NCBI GenBank assembly: GCA_003164815.1
Contig: PLUF01000020.1
Span: 1 to 52,910, forward strand
Direction of reading: 5' to 3'
DNA from: Candidatus Gagatemarchaeum stordalenia
Lineage (GTDB): Archaea > Thermoproteota > Nitrososphaeria > Nitrososphaerales > Gagatemarchaeaceae
Length of the DNA: 52,910 nucleotides
The translations under genes were made by a program, and so were the position numbers. This document shows positions 16,300-24,489 of the stretch, piece after piece; within the stretch, counting starts at the first letter, position 1; every line of letters starts with the position of its first letter. The notes under the pieces are model-generated. The model saw only the letters and a program-made list of their open reading frames with translations. It was not told where the DNA came from and did not search any database.

Positions 16300-17265
16300 G
16301 GGGGAGTTGGAGAATCTATAGGCGTTTTTCGCGTCACTTTTGATGAGTAAAAACCCCCAGAATCGCGAAGTCAGAATTCGAATGTGAAGAGGTCCATGAT
16401 CGTGCGGGACCAAGTTCCCTCATGATGAACGAATTCGAAGCAACGACACTGCCGAATGCATAGCTCTTTCCGGGCATCTCACCCTGTATGGACCACAGGC
16501 AGATTGACCACGAAGGCTGTGTCTGGTTGCTGAAGGGATATCCGATGTTTATCACGTGATTCCCGAACGGCGGCGACGAGCGCGACCTATTGTCTCGACT
16601 TGAATCCCTATGACTCTTGGGAGGAGGACCTTGAGGTAACCGCAGTACGGGAATTCCAGTATCGACGTATCAAGAATACCAGCGGTGAACACAACCCAAC
16701 ATTGGGTACACGCAGGCCACCATAATGTTCGCGGTGGCGGCTCTGGAGAACTCGATGAACGACTACGCAGAACGCGCGACCAGAAGACCAATGAAGAGAA
16801 TGAGAGCGATTCATAGGTCTTTGAGAATATGTTGGGGGCACGACGGATTTCTACAATCGGCTGGAGAGTAGGATGAATCAGAGTCATCTGTGCGGGTTTC
16901 TCAAGGTCGAGCGAAACAAGATAGCGCATAGGGGAGAGCCCGAGAAGAGAAACTCAGGATTGGGCGGTTCGTTGCAAGCCTTGCAACACAGGCTGACAGG
17001 AAGAATCGTTTGGACTCTCGAACTCGAGCTCTTCACGCGCTACCTGGCCGTCAGAGATCCATGCGCACATGAAGGGAGCCGGTTGAGCGGGTCAGCAGGG
17101 TACCAAAAATCATTCAAAAAAAACACATAGTCAGATTAGAAGAATATCCGCAACGGGATTCTGGCAACGTGATCAGGGCGATGACAAACGACACTTAATG
17201 AATTGGGTCTAAGAAGGCGAACGATGTACCGGCGAGGATGTGAATCGCAGTGGTGTTGATTCTAT
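16300..17265. other. Gene-poor stretch, perhaps decayed coding sequence
   Basis: Plus-strand fragments look protein-like in switching frames (for example NPYDSWEEDLEVTAVREFQY near 16605, then ENSMNDYAERATRRPMKRMR near 16745), but stops interrupt all frames. This may be an old transposase or nuclease; I cannot identify it. No RNA gene or strong repeat is seen. Confidence 0.3.
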
Positions 17266-17475
17266 GGTTGCCACTGGAAGCCGGGGGCACCACGTTGCCA
17301 TTTCCGTACGGTTCAGAGAGAGAAAGAGAGATAGATGACTCAGAATGCGCTGGGCATATTTAACGGCCCCTCGACATGTTGCCATCCGGCCAGGCAATTT
17401 GGCAACATCATAGCTCGATTTGGCAACATCTGACGTCGATTTTGGCAACATGATGGCAACATCGATTGGCAACAT
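17266..17475. repeat. TGGCAACAT iteron array
   Basis: The heptamer TGGCAAC occurs on the plus strand at 17400, 17421, 17443, 17454 and 17467, each followed by AT. Inverted copies lie at 17266-17273, 17293-17300 and 17376-17384. Start-to-start spacings of 21, 22, 11 and 13 keep most plus-strand copies on nearly the same face of the helix (10.5-11 bp per turn). Such phased iterons are typical of protein-binding arrays at replication origins, partition sites or strong operators. No reading frame uses them. Confidence 0.75.
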
Positions 17476-17567
17476 CTGTTTTGGTGGAATCGCCGTCACA
17501 AATTGGAAAGTGGATCGTTGGGATGCGGTCTTCATCCGATTTTTTTCATGGTAGAAGTAAAGAGATC

Positions 17568-17646
17568 AGTCGCAAGGGTCGAGGCTCCCAGCGAATTTCC
17601 CCAGAGTCGCAAGGGTTGCGACTAAGAAGTCGCAAGGGTTGCGACT
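17568..17646. repeat. 19-bp palindromes AGTCGCAAGGGTTGCGACT, two and a half copies
   Basis: Perfect palindromes with 8-bp arms around GGG lie at 17605-17623 and 17628-17646. A half copy (AGTCGCAAGGGT) lies at 17568-17579. The centre, CAAGGGTTG or its complement CAACCCTTG, is shared with the palindromes at 17773-17857. A dimeric DNA-binding protein is the likely reader; an RNA hairpin is the alternative. Confidence 0.75.
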
Positions 17647-17772
17647 GGGGTTAGCGGGACCTGCCGTGCTTCGCCGGTACGCGATGTAGGCGTCCTGGTT
17701 CGTCCTCGTTCCGGCTTCGTTCTGGAGTCTTATGGATATTTCTAGAAAGGCGGGAGTTAGTTGGAAAAGCTG

Positions 17773-17857
17773 TGCTCAACCCTTGAGCATTGTTTTGACT
17801 CGATTTAATGCTCAACCCTTGAGCATGGTTTTTTCAAGATGCACAACTCTTGTGCAT
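17773..17857. repeat. Palindromes TGCTCAACCCTTGAGCA (two) and TGCACAACTCTTGTGCA (one)
   Basis: The first sequence is at 17773-17789 and 17809-17825; the second copy extends to 19 bp with flanking A/T. The variant ATGCACAACTCTTGTGCAT is at 17839-17857. All have 7-8-bp arms around a 3-base spacer and the centre CAACYCTTG, but with arms different from the AGTCGC family just upstream. The same scaffold thus appears with three arm specificities within 290 bp. Confidence 0.75.
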
Positions 17858-17987
17858 TGCTCATCCCCACCTACTGTAGGGCTTGGCTAACGCTCGCCCT
17901 GAGGTCACGGATCCTTCCGCAATTCATAAAGAGACAGATGAAATACAGCGTCAAAAGCCTGTTCAGTATTTAACGAAGGCCGCCAGG

Positions 17988-18113
17988 GTTGCCAAACTAC
18001 GGGCAAAACTGGCAACCTTGACGCCCGAAATGGCAACCCTGAGAGGGGAATTTGGCAAGCCTGACGGCTCTTTTGGCAACCCTGAGCCCCTCGGATTGGC
18101 AACCCTAGGCCGC
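17988..18113. repeat. TGGCAACCCTGA iteron array
   Basis: Copies start at 18010, 18031, 18053 (TGGCAAG variant), 18074 and 18097, spaced 21, 22, 21 and 23 bp. An inverted copy lies at 17988-17994. The extended unit TGGCAACCCT joins the TGGCAAC heptamer of the first array to the CAACCCT centre of the palindromes. Spacing that is not a multiple of three argues against a repeat-encoding protein, although a frame is open across it (17883-18188). Confidence 0.75.
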
Positions 18114-18219
18114 CACGCTGACACAGGTGAGGAACGCGATCAGAAGGTGAAAGCGCGAGCGTACTTTTCGCCTCCGCCGGGATGTTAAATCCGGAAGCGC
18201 GCTTCCTTAAGAATCACTC

Positions 18220-18414
18220 ATGCAGTCTTCAATGAACCGGGAAGATGAATCCATCTCGCTCTCGAAGCTCAAGGATGCAGCTCGGCGCCTCCTCCCCCTC
18301 AGCAGCACCGCCCGCGCCGTCATCCTGGCGGAGAAGGAGGTACTCCCAGCGGCCGAGGCCCGCGCGAAGTTCGAGGTCTTCGACAGGCTCCTCCAGTCAG
18401 AGCTGGGACCCTGA
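18220..18414 (+). CDS. Small helical hypothetical protein
   Basis: A 64-residue protein (or 60 from the second Met at 18232), acidic at the start and with a long amphipathic helical part (KLKDAARRLLPLSSTARAVI, then AEARAKFEVFDRLLQSELG). G/C-rich third positions look coding. It converges on the nucleotidyltransferase gene and follows the iteron locus by about 100 bases, which would fit a small DNA- or protein-binding factor of the element. The function is unknown. Confidence 0.5.
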   Translation: MQSSMNREDESISLSKLKDAARRLLPLSSTARAVILAEKEVLPAAEARAKFEVFDRLLQSELGP

Positions 18415-18420
18415 CTCCAG

Positions 18421-18918
18421 CTAGCCGCTGAAGGCGGATACTACATTCTTCAGTTCAGCCGATTCCATCGGAGTCGCCAGAGTTTCAACGACATTCCAGC
18501 GTATGGTCTTCCCCAATCGCCGGCAGAGTGTCTGGACGTCCTCGATGTCTTGCGGACGTGAGGCGCGCATCTTCGCTATCAGCAGAGCCTCCAGGCACAT
18601 GACCCTTATTTTGTCAGAGCCAACCCGCTTCACGACCGCCGTCTCGAACACCTCAGAGACCGGAATCCCGCTGATGTCTTTCGTGTACACGTCGAGCTTC
18701 ACCCCTTCCCTAGTTCTGATCACCCTCTTCCCGCTTTCATGAAAGATTCGGTATCCCAGCCCCTCGAACTCTTCATCGCTCAGGGGCGTGGCAAGCGCCA
18801 GGTCGAGGTCTCGCGTCCGGCGGTATGGGCCGACATGGCAGACGATGGCGAAGGCGCCGACGAAGACCACTTCCTTCAGGTCTCGCGAGACCCTCACGGC
18901 TATGCTCTCGAGGTTCAC
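18421..18918 (-). CDS. AbiEii-like nucleotidyltransferase (putative toxin)
   Basis: The protein has the minimal nucleotidyltransferase pattern: GAFAIVCHVGPYRRTRDLDL, with the DxD of the active site at TRDLDL and a third acidic residue in VKLDVYT. A helical C-terminus (CLEALLIAKMRASRPQDIED) completes the family layout (normal GG replaced by GA). Related proteins are toxins of type IV AbiE systems or stand-alone nucleotidyltransferases. Its start overlaps the upstream winged-helix gene by 4 bases, as expected for a toxin translated after its regulator. In AbiE systems the toxin modifies RNA or tRNA ends; whether that holds here is unknown. Confidence 0.7.
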   Translation of the reverse strand: MNLESIAVRVSRDLKEVVFVGAFAIVCHVGPYRRTRDLDLALATPLSDEEFEGLGYRIFHESGKRVIRTREGVKLDVYTKDISGIPVSEVFETAVVKRVGSDKIRVMCLEALLIAKMRASRPQDIEDVQTLCRRLGKTIRWNVVETLATPMESAELKNVVSAFSG

Positions 18919-19553
18919 CTAGGAAGGTCCTCCCTCACTTTCAGGACGAGGTCGGTCGGGAATTCGCCCCTTATGGAGAGCTGGTCCCCATGCAGGAGTT
19001 CGATGGCGACGGCGTCGAGCGCGCTCCTACCGCCGAACGCCAGGCAGTCCAGGTAGACCCGCTGGATCTCGTTCCCGAAGCCGCCTTCCTTCGGCAGGAT
19101 TGCCACCCTCCCTTTGGTGCCCTCGGAGAATCCTGCAAATCTCAGCGATTGAGCCTGTTGGTCGGGGTCCTCAGCATAGATGGAGAAGGTGCGCGGTGTC
19201 TGAAACTGCGTGAGTTCGTAGGCTCGGTAATCCAGCGTGACCATCCCGCTCAACGACCTCCGGGCGTAGTTGACGTCGCTCTCATCGTACGCCCGCCCGA
19301 AGTACCTGGCCTGTTTTAACGCCCGTAGAGAGGGCAGCAGGTGGGGCCAGGTCTGGTAGGGCTGAAACGCGGACGACCTGACCGTAAAGTACCCTCTCCT
19401 CTGCGTCGCCGAGACAAACCCGAGCTCCTGGAGCCTGCGTATGAATCTGTACGCCGTCGCCCTTGACCCCGCAGGTCCAAAGAATTCGCTGGTACGGTAG
19501 ACTGGCTTCTGCCCCAGCGATTGAACCACGGCCAGTGACGGCTCTACTTTCAC
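18915..19553 (-). CDS. Winged-helix AbiEi-like partner of the nucleotidyltransferase
   Basis: Residues about 15-60 form a winged helix (YRTSEFFGPAGSRATAYRFI, RRLQELGFVSATQRRGYFTV). The rest is a roughly 150-residue domain with a conserved-looking tail (QRVYLDCLAFGGRSALDAVA). The layout fits an AbiEi-type antitoxin/regulator, and the 4-base overlap with the nucleotidyltransferase gene supports a toxin-antitoxin pair. The repressor would bind its own promoter region near 19570-19600, where TATATAACTATGTCTCATAT, an A/T-rich element, is seen. Classification as AbiE-like is by layout, not detailed alignment. Confidence 0.62.
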   Translation of the reverse strand: MKVEPSLAVVQSLGQKPVYRTSEFFGPAGSRATAYRFIRRLQELGFVSATQRRGYFTVRSSAFQPYQTWPHLLPSLRALKQARYFGRAYDESDVNYARRSLSGMVTLDYRAYELTQFQTPRTFSIYAEDPDQQAQSLRFAGFSEGTKGRVAILPKEGGFGNEIQRVYLDCLAFGGRSALDAVAIELLHGDQLSIRGEFPTDLVLKVREDLPR

Positions 19554-19657
19554 AAGGGGATTGCCGCCTGATACCTATATAACTATGTCTCATATATGGG
19601 AGTATGACTCGGAGAAATCAGGAGAAAAGGCATCCCGGAAGTCAGAAGCTAAGACAC

Positions 19658-21004
19658 CTACCCACCGGGCATCCTCATGACCACGCTCCCATCAGGAAGC
19701 TGAGCGACGTATTCCCAGCCGTTCTCGATCATGGACTTGACCTCGCCAGTTGAGACCACCTTCTGCCGTCCGTTCCCGTTCAGCCCCAACGCCTTCTTGT
19801 TGAGGACCCCCACGAACTGCTCCGTGGTCAGCTTCGACAGGTCCCCGAGCTGGTCCAGCTCCTCCTCCGAGTATCTCGTTGCGAGCATCTCCCTCCGGAT
19901 TGCCGCCAGCACCTCTCCTCTGCTGAACGATGGAGACGTGGTGAAGTTGAGCTTGGCGTACTCCTTGCGCAGCCAGTCGACTTTGCTCCTGTCGTAGTAG
20001 TTCTCCTGACTGCCGGGCAGGATGTGCCCGAGAAGGAACTCCTGCGTCTTCACGTCCAACTTCCTCCCGTCCGCGTTATCCTCCCGCAGGGCGCTCTCGA
20101 ACGCCTTCCTCAGGCAGTGAGGGTGCACGTCCATCCACCTCTCTAATCCCGCCCTCCGGGCGGCGTTCTTCACGAGGAGCATCATGGTCGACCTCCCCAT
20201 CTTGTGGCGTGACTCCCTGAGGTAGCGGTTGCGCTTCCAGCCGTTGAAGATGACGTCGTCGTCCCCCAGCCTCCCGATCTGGGCCTCCAGCTCCACCAGG
20301 TGCGCCTTCAGGGCGTCGATCGCCTCCTGGGTGATGAAGGTGTAGTATGGGACGTTGCCCTTGCAGGCGTCCGGGACCACCTGCTTCATCTCCGGGTAGA
20401 CAGGAATCTTCAGGGGAACGACGGCGTCCTCCAGCTCCTGCCTGACGTCCCTGTAGCGCAGCGCCCTGAGCGTCCCCTGCCTAAGCCCCGAGGTGTACAG
20501 GACGAGGACGGCCGCCCTGTCGCGGATGTTGTTGACCCTGCCCGTCCCTGCCATCCTGTAGATCTCCTCCCTGGTGGGAACGTAGTCTGTCATCTCGATG
20601 GTCTTGCGAGCGGGCGAGAAGAACCCCCGGATCCGGATGACGTTCCTGTCGCCCCCGTCAAACCCGTTCGACTTTAGAAAGGCGGTCAGGGCCGCCCTGG
20701 CGAGGTTGCCGGTCTCAGGATTGCTCGCGCCGGAGTCGTCCACGAACTCCTGCACGGTCTCCCTTATCCAGGTCGGATCCATAGCGATCATCTCGTCCGG
20801 GTCCTTCCCGACCTTCCTGCAGAACCTGTACAGCCAGCTGAGGTAGCTCTCCCTGCTCCCCTCGCTCTTGATCCGACGCGCCAGGTGGTTCAGAAGCTTC
20901 TGGACGCTGCGGTACTCGCTCTTCCAGCCCGTGGCCTTGAGGAACGGCTCGTAGGCCTTCTCCCCGTTGGTGAAGTACCCGTATGCAGATCGCTTCTCGG
21001 GCAT
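19658..21004 (-). CDS. Tyrosine recombinase (element integrase)
   Basis: A 448-residue archaeal integrase. The N-terminal SAM-like domain (about 25-125) is followed by the catalytic domain with Arg175 (TSGLRQGTLRALRYRD), Lys215, His296/Arg299 (HPHCLRK), His327 (LGHILPG) and the nucleophile Tyr336 or Tyr337 (NYYDRS). All catalytic positions are intact, so it should be active. The tail (MIENGWEYVAQLPDGSVVMR) is a C-terminal feature I associate with archaeal integrases. The gene ends the accessory island. Just upstream lie a CATAACCC motif (inverted, 21036-21043) and the right copy of the candidate attachment core (21064-21088). Confidence 0.93.
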   Translation of the reverse strand: MPEKRSAYGYFTNGEKAYEPFLKATGWKSEYRSVQKLLNHLARRIKSEGSRESYLSWLYRFCRKVGKDPDEMIAMDPTWIRETVQEFVDDSGASNPETGNLARAALTAFLKSNGFDGGDRNVIRIRGFFSPARKTIEMTDYVPTREEIYRMAGTGRVNNIRDRAAVLVLYTSGLRQGTLRALRYRDVRQELEDAVVPLKIPVYPEMKQVVPDACKGNVPYYTFITQEAIDALKAHLVELEAQIGRLGDDDVIFNGWKRNRYLRESRHKMGRSTMMLLVKNAARRAGLERWMDVHPHCLRKAFESALREDNADGRKLDVKTQEFLLGHILPGSQENYYDRSKVDWLRKEYAKLNFTTSPSFSRGEVLAAIRREMLATRYSEEELDQLGDLSKLTTEQFVGVLNKKALGLNGNGRQKVVSTGEVKSMIENGWEYVAQLPDGSVVMRMPGG

Positions 21005-21035
21005 CTACAATCATGCTCCCAAGTAGATTTAACGT

Positions 21036-21088
21036 GGGTTATGGCCGAATTAATCCACCAGATAGGAGGACTACGGCCGGCGCGCGTC
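21036..21088. repeat. Candidate attR: arm motif and core
   Basis: 21064-21088 is the second copy of the 25-bp repeat seen at 10-34 (22/25 identical). 21036-21043 (GGGTTATG) is an inverted copy of the CATAACCC motifs at 38-45 and 78-85. Both sit between the integrase start and the first chromosomal gene. On the minus strand, the sequence from the core onward (TAGTCC, a loop with CTGGT, then GGAT) can fold like a tRNA D-arm, which hints at a tRNA gene as target, but no complete tRNA is present. Confidence 0.45.
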
Positions 21089-21096
21089 ACCCCGCG

Positions 21097-21113
21097 CGTG
21101 CCTCTCACGCACG
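21097..21113 (+). other. Hairpin identical in form to a tRNA-Glu(CUC) anticodon arm
   Basis: CGTGC-CTCTCAC-GCACG pairs over five base pairs around a seven-base loop with CTC in the anticodon position. No acceptor stem, D-arm or T-arm can be fitted around it, so I do not call a tRNA. It may be a tRNA scar, or a plain hairpin beyond the 3' end of the SDR gene. Confidence 0.3.
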
Positions 21114-21185
21114 GGAGAACCCCACAGGCAGCGCGGACCCTCGATGCGCATTCGTATGGGATGCCAGCGGTCCGGCGCGCATCCT

Positions 21186-21968
21186 TCACTCGACGAAACC
21201 GTAGGCAGTGTAGCCTCCGTCGACTGTCAGACAATGGCCTGTGATGTAGCTGGAGTCTTCGGAGGCGAGGAAGAGGGCGGAGCGCGCGATGTCGTCGACC
21301 TCCCCGAACCTCCCCATGGGGACCCTCCTCAGTATCGCATCCCCATTTATCGCGCCCTCCGATATCCTGCCCTTGAGCATGTCCGTCAGGATGAACCCGG
21401 GGGCAATCGCGTTCACCATGATGTTGTGCTTCGCCCACTCCGTGGCGAGCTCCCGGGTCAGCATTATGACCCCGGCCTTGCTCGTGGCGTAGGGTGCCCT
21501 GTTCGGGAAGGGGTTGATGCCCACTATGGACGAGAGGTTGATGATCTTCCCGCTCCTCTTCGGGATCATCAATGCCGCCGCGGCCTTGGAGCAGACGAAG
21601 ATCGACCTCAGGTTGATGGAGAGGATGGTGTCCCAGTCGGCTTCGGTCATCTCCAGCGCCGGTTTGACTATGTTGATCCCGGCGTTGTTCACGAGGATGT
21701 CGACGCCGCCGTACTCCTGCTTCGTTCTAGCGAAGAGCTCGTCGACCGATCCGGCTTTGGAGATGTCGCAGGGCACGGAGATCGCCCTTCCGCCCCTAGA
21801 CTCGATCTCCTTCTTGGCGGAGTCCGAGCTCTCCCGGTGCACGGAGTTCACGACCACGCTGGCCCCTTCCTCGGCGAACTTCAACGCAATCGCCCGCCCG
21901 ATCCCTCTTCCGGAGCCCGTGATGATGGCTACCTTGTTCTGAAGCTTCAACGGAATCCGATGCGGCAT
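21186..21968 (-). CDS. SDR-family dehydrogenase/reductase (FabG-like)
   Basis: A classical short-chain dehydrogenase of normal length (260 residues). It shows the cofactor motif TGSGRGIG (about 17-24), NNAG (about 94-97), the catalytic Ser in SSIVG and YATSK (Tyr/Lys), then the LTRELATEWAKHNIMVNAIAPGF segment and the C-terminal TVDGGYT. It should use NAD(P)H to reduce a ketone or oxidise an alcohol. Family members with this sequence style include glucose 1-dehydrogenase and 3-oxoacyl-ACP reductase, so the substrate is open. It is the first gene on the chromosome side of the presumed integration boundary. Confidence 0.88.
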   Translation of the reverse strand: MPHRIPLKLQNKVAIITGSGRGIGRAIALKFAEEGASVVVNSVHRESSDSAKKEIESRGGRAISVPCDISKAGSVDELFARTKQEYGGVDILVNNAGINIVKPALEMTEADWDTILSINLRSIFVCSKAAAALMIPKRSGKIINLSSIVGINPFPNRAPYATSKAGVIMLTRELATEWAKHNIMVNAIAPGFILTDMLKGRISEGAINGDAILRRVPMGRFGEVDDIARSALFLASEDSSYITGHCLTVDGGYTAYGFVE

Positions 21969-22113
21969 TATCGGTTTAAACTTTCGGAATGAGCATCTTG
22001 AGTCTGGCCTCCCCGCGTGAACCTAGATCGGACAGAATCGCGCCGCGGTCTGCGGACTCTAGGAGGAGACCGCATCGCCTATATGTCCAACGGAATACCG
22101 ACGCTTGGAAAGC

Positions 22114-22983
22114 ATGCTCGTCGAGACATTCGAGTACGCAGTGAACAATAGAGAGCAGATCCTTTCAAAGATAGATTTCAGAGAGCACGAGTCCACGATA
22201 AGGAAGGCCGCCGAGCTCTGGACCGAATTCGATCCTGCCGGCAAGGGCGACCCTGCGAAACTGGTCGGAATAGACAGCAGCTGGAACTTCGTCCCTTACC
22301 AAGGCTTCTACATCTACGCAGTCGATGCCGTCTCCATCTTGAGCGACGGGACGTACCTGGTCCCCCCGTCCCTAGACGTGAGCTTGAGCACGTTGAGCGT
22401 GAAGTCGGGTGAGGAGTACATCAGCAGCCCCCAGCTCGCGCTCGAGAGCATCGGCATGGAGTTTGAGTTCGAACAGGCGAAGAGCTGCTTCGGCAAGGCC
22501 GACAAGATACTCGTGGATGGTTCGGTGCTGGCGAGATACTACGACAGGAAGCGGCGGAAGGAGGGCTCCTTCTATGAGACGGCCAAGGAACTCATGAAGC
22601 ACGAGGGCATACTCTACATAAGCAAGAAATCATTCAGCAATACGACGCTTCGGGGTGGCCTGGGCGACATGTTCTACTTCAACCGCGTATCCTCAAGACC
22701 GGGGTATTCTTCGCCGTTCATAGACAGGAGCGGGGTCACCGTCAGCTACCTCCGCATAGCCGAGGACACGCCATGCATCAAGCTTGAGATACCCGGACCC
22801 GCAGGGAAGGAGGAGATCGAGAGGTTGATGGGTCTGCTGGGGAACGACAGCGTCGACGGATACCCGTACGTTCTTAGGCTTGCACATGAGAAGGGCAAGG
22901 TCAGTCGCGAGGAGATGGGCAAGATAGTGAACCTGCTCGGGCTGCAGGTGGAGTTCGGGGGGAGACAGGTCCTTGGAGAGTAG
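22114..22983 (+). CDS. nurA: NurA 5'-3' nuclease
   Basis: NurA is the RNase-H-like nuclease that works inside the HerA hexamer to resect DNA ends. The first catalytic Asp is in VGIDSSWNF and a second acidic site in ILVDGSVLARYYD. The C-terminal half contains the usual Tyr/Phe-rich and SRPGYSSPF segments and ends with RLAHEKGKVSREE. Both ATG 22114 and TTG 22105 are possible starts; the former gives MLVETFEYAV. It leads the operon nurA-herA-mre11-rad50, and its 3' end overlaps herA by 11 bases. Confidence 0.88.
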   Translation: MLVETFEYAVNNREQILSKIDFREHESTIRKAAELWTEFDPAGKGDPAKLVGIDSSWNFVPYQGFYIYAVDAVSILSDGTYLVPPSLDVSLSTLSVKSGEEYISSPQLALESIGMEFEFEQAKSCFGKADKILVDGSVLARYYDRKRRKEGSFYETAKELMKHEGILYISKKSFSNTTLRGGLGDMFYFNRVSSRPGYSSPFIDRSGVTVSYLRIAEDTPCIKLEIPGPAGKEEIERLMGLLGNDSVDGYPYVLRLAHEKGKVSREEMGKIVNLLGLQVEFGGRQVLGE

Positions 22984-24481
22984 GCCCGAGCTCGTCGGCA
23001 TAGTAGTCGGCCAGACGAAGCCGCACTATTTTCACTTCCTTGCCAAGAGAGCGATAAGCATGGGTGAGTACGTGACGGTGGACTCTCCTGCGGGCAGGAT
23101 CTTGGGTCTGACAGAGGACAGCACGACCAGGAGCGACCTGCTCGACAAGATGAGCGATTTCACGACCGCGTCGGAAGCGAGGAAGGTGGCAATCAAGAAC
23201 ACCCGGGACAAGAGCTACAACGCCTCGGTCAAGGTGGTGGGGCTCCTGGACCAGCTGAGAGGCGGGAAGGTGGTACTCCCATCCTTGCCACCCGAGCCCG
23301 GAAGCGAGGTCTTTGAGGCGAGGGGCGAGGAGATTAGCGAGATTTTCGACAGGAAGGAGAGGCAGTGGGCCCCGATAGGGAACCTCCTGCGCAACAGCGG
23401 TGTGAGGGTCGCCGTCAACATGGACAAGGTGGCATCGAGACACCTGGCAATCCTCTCGGTCACCGGCAGCGGGAAGTCGAATCTCCTCGCGCTTATCGTG
23501 AAGCAGGTGGCGTCGCTCCAGGGTACCATGGTAGTCTTTGACTACCACGGTGAATACTCTGAGCTCGACATCAGGGGAGTGGTCCACGCCGAAGGCAAGA
23601 TCAACCCGCGCTTCGTCTCAGCCGACCAACTCGCTGACCTCTGCGACATGCGCGAGAACGCCGAGGTGCAGAGGACCGTCCTCGGGAAGGCCCTCACGGA
23701 AGAGGTCAGAGCTTCGGTCAACTTCTGGGACAGCCTCATCTCGAACGTGCGTAACATAGGCGCAAATGAGAAACAATACACCCGCGTCGCACCGAGAGTC
23801 GAGGACATCATCCAGATCGCGGTCAAGCGGATGAGAGCGGTCGTCGATCCGGAGATAGGGGACGTCCTCGACCAGATCAAGGCCTCAAAGGTAAACATAC
23901 TCAACATGCTGGAGTTCACCGAGAGGCAGGCGAACGCCGCAATCACCTACTATCTCGAAGAGATCCTCGACGACAGGAAGCGCGCCATGCGTAGCCGGGG
24001 CGAGGAGGCGAAGATTAGGTTCAGAACCCCGATAATCTGTGCAATAGAGGAGGCGCACGCCTTCATACCGGCAGACCAGAACTCCGACACGGCTTACATC
24101 GCGTCGAAGGTCGCTCGCGAAGGCAGGAAGTTTGGAATGTCGCTAATAGTAGTCTCTCAACGGCCGAGGCGGGTCAGCCAGGACGTGCTCAGCCAGATGG
24201 GCTCGTTCGCGATAATGAAGCTCACTAACCCAGAAGACCAGACGCACGTCACGGAAGCGAGCGAGGCGATAAGCGAGGACCTCCTTCAGAACCTACCTTC
24301 GCTCAACACGGGCGAGGCGGTGCTTCTTGGCGAGTGGGTGAACATCCCCGCAGTTGTGAAGCTGGACCTCGTCGTCGAGAAGAAGACGGGCTCTGACATC
24401 AGCGCCACCACGCTGTGGGCCGACCAGCAGGCCATGAACCAGGTCGCCCGCGAGAGCACGAAGGGTTTCATGGTGGAGTAA
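22973..24481 (+). CDS. herA: HerA DNA translocase/helicase ATPase
   Basis: HerA is the hexameric bipolar helicase that, with NurA, Mre11 and Rad50, generates 3' single strands for homologous recombination. The N-terminal HAS beta-barrel (LVGIVVGQTKPHYFHF... to about 100) precedes Walker A at about 162-169 (SVTGSGKSNLLAL), and Walker B lies near residue 355 (ICAIEEAHAF). The arginine-rich region KVAREGRKFGMSLIVVSQRP follows. The start is TTG at 22973, inside the nurA 3' end, because the conserved N-terminus begins there and no ATG fits. The length (502) is normal. Confidence 0.93.
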   Translation: MESRPELVGIVVGQTKPHYFHFLAKRAISMGEYVTVDSPAGRILGLTEDSTTRSDLLDKMSDFTTASEARKVAIKNTRDKSYNASVKVVGLLDQLRGGKVVLPSLPPEPGSEVFEARGEEISEIFDRKERQWAPIGNLLRNSGVRVAVNMDKVASRHLAILSVTGSGKSNLLALIVKQVASLQGTMVVFDYHGEYSELDIRGVVHAEGKINPRFVSADQLADLCDMRENAEVQRTVLGKALTEEVRASVNFWDSLISNVRNIGANEKQYTRVAPRVEDIIQIAVKRMRAVVDPEIGDVLDQIKASKVNILNMLEFTERQANAAITYYLEEILDDRKRAMRSRGEEAKIRFRTPIICAIEEAHAFIPADQNSDTAYIASKVAREGRKFGMSLIVVSQRPRRVSQDVLSQMGSFAIMKLTNPEDQTHVTEASEAISEDLLQNLPSLNTGEAVLLGEWVNIPAVVKLDLVVEKKTGSDISATTLWADQQAMNQVARESTKGFMVE

Positions 24482-24489
24482 CCGGCACC

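Noticed and set aside
17266-18113. CRISPR array
   Set aside because: Repeats are 7-19 bp with short irregular spacers, and no cas gene is present.
17883-18188. 101-codon frame across the second iteron array
   Set aside because: Repeats are spaced 21, 22, 21 and 23 bp, not in multiples of three, and the frame has no family-like motif. The DNA repeat explains the frame.
21060-21175. Complete tRNA-Glu around the hairpin at 21097-21113
   Set aside because: The anticodon arm is perfect, but no acceptor stem, D-arm or T-arm can be placed around it.
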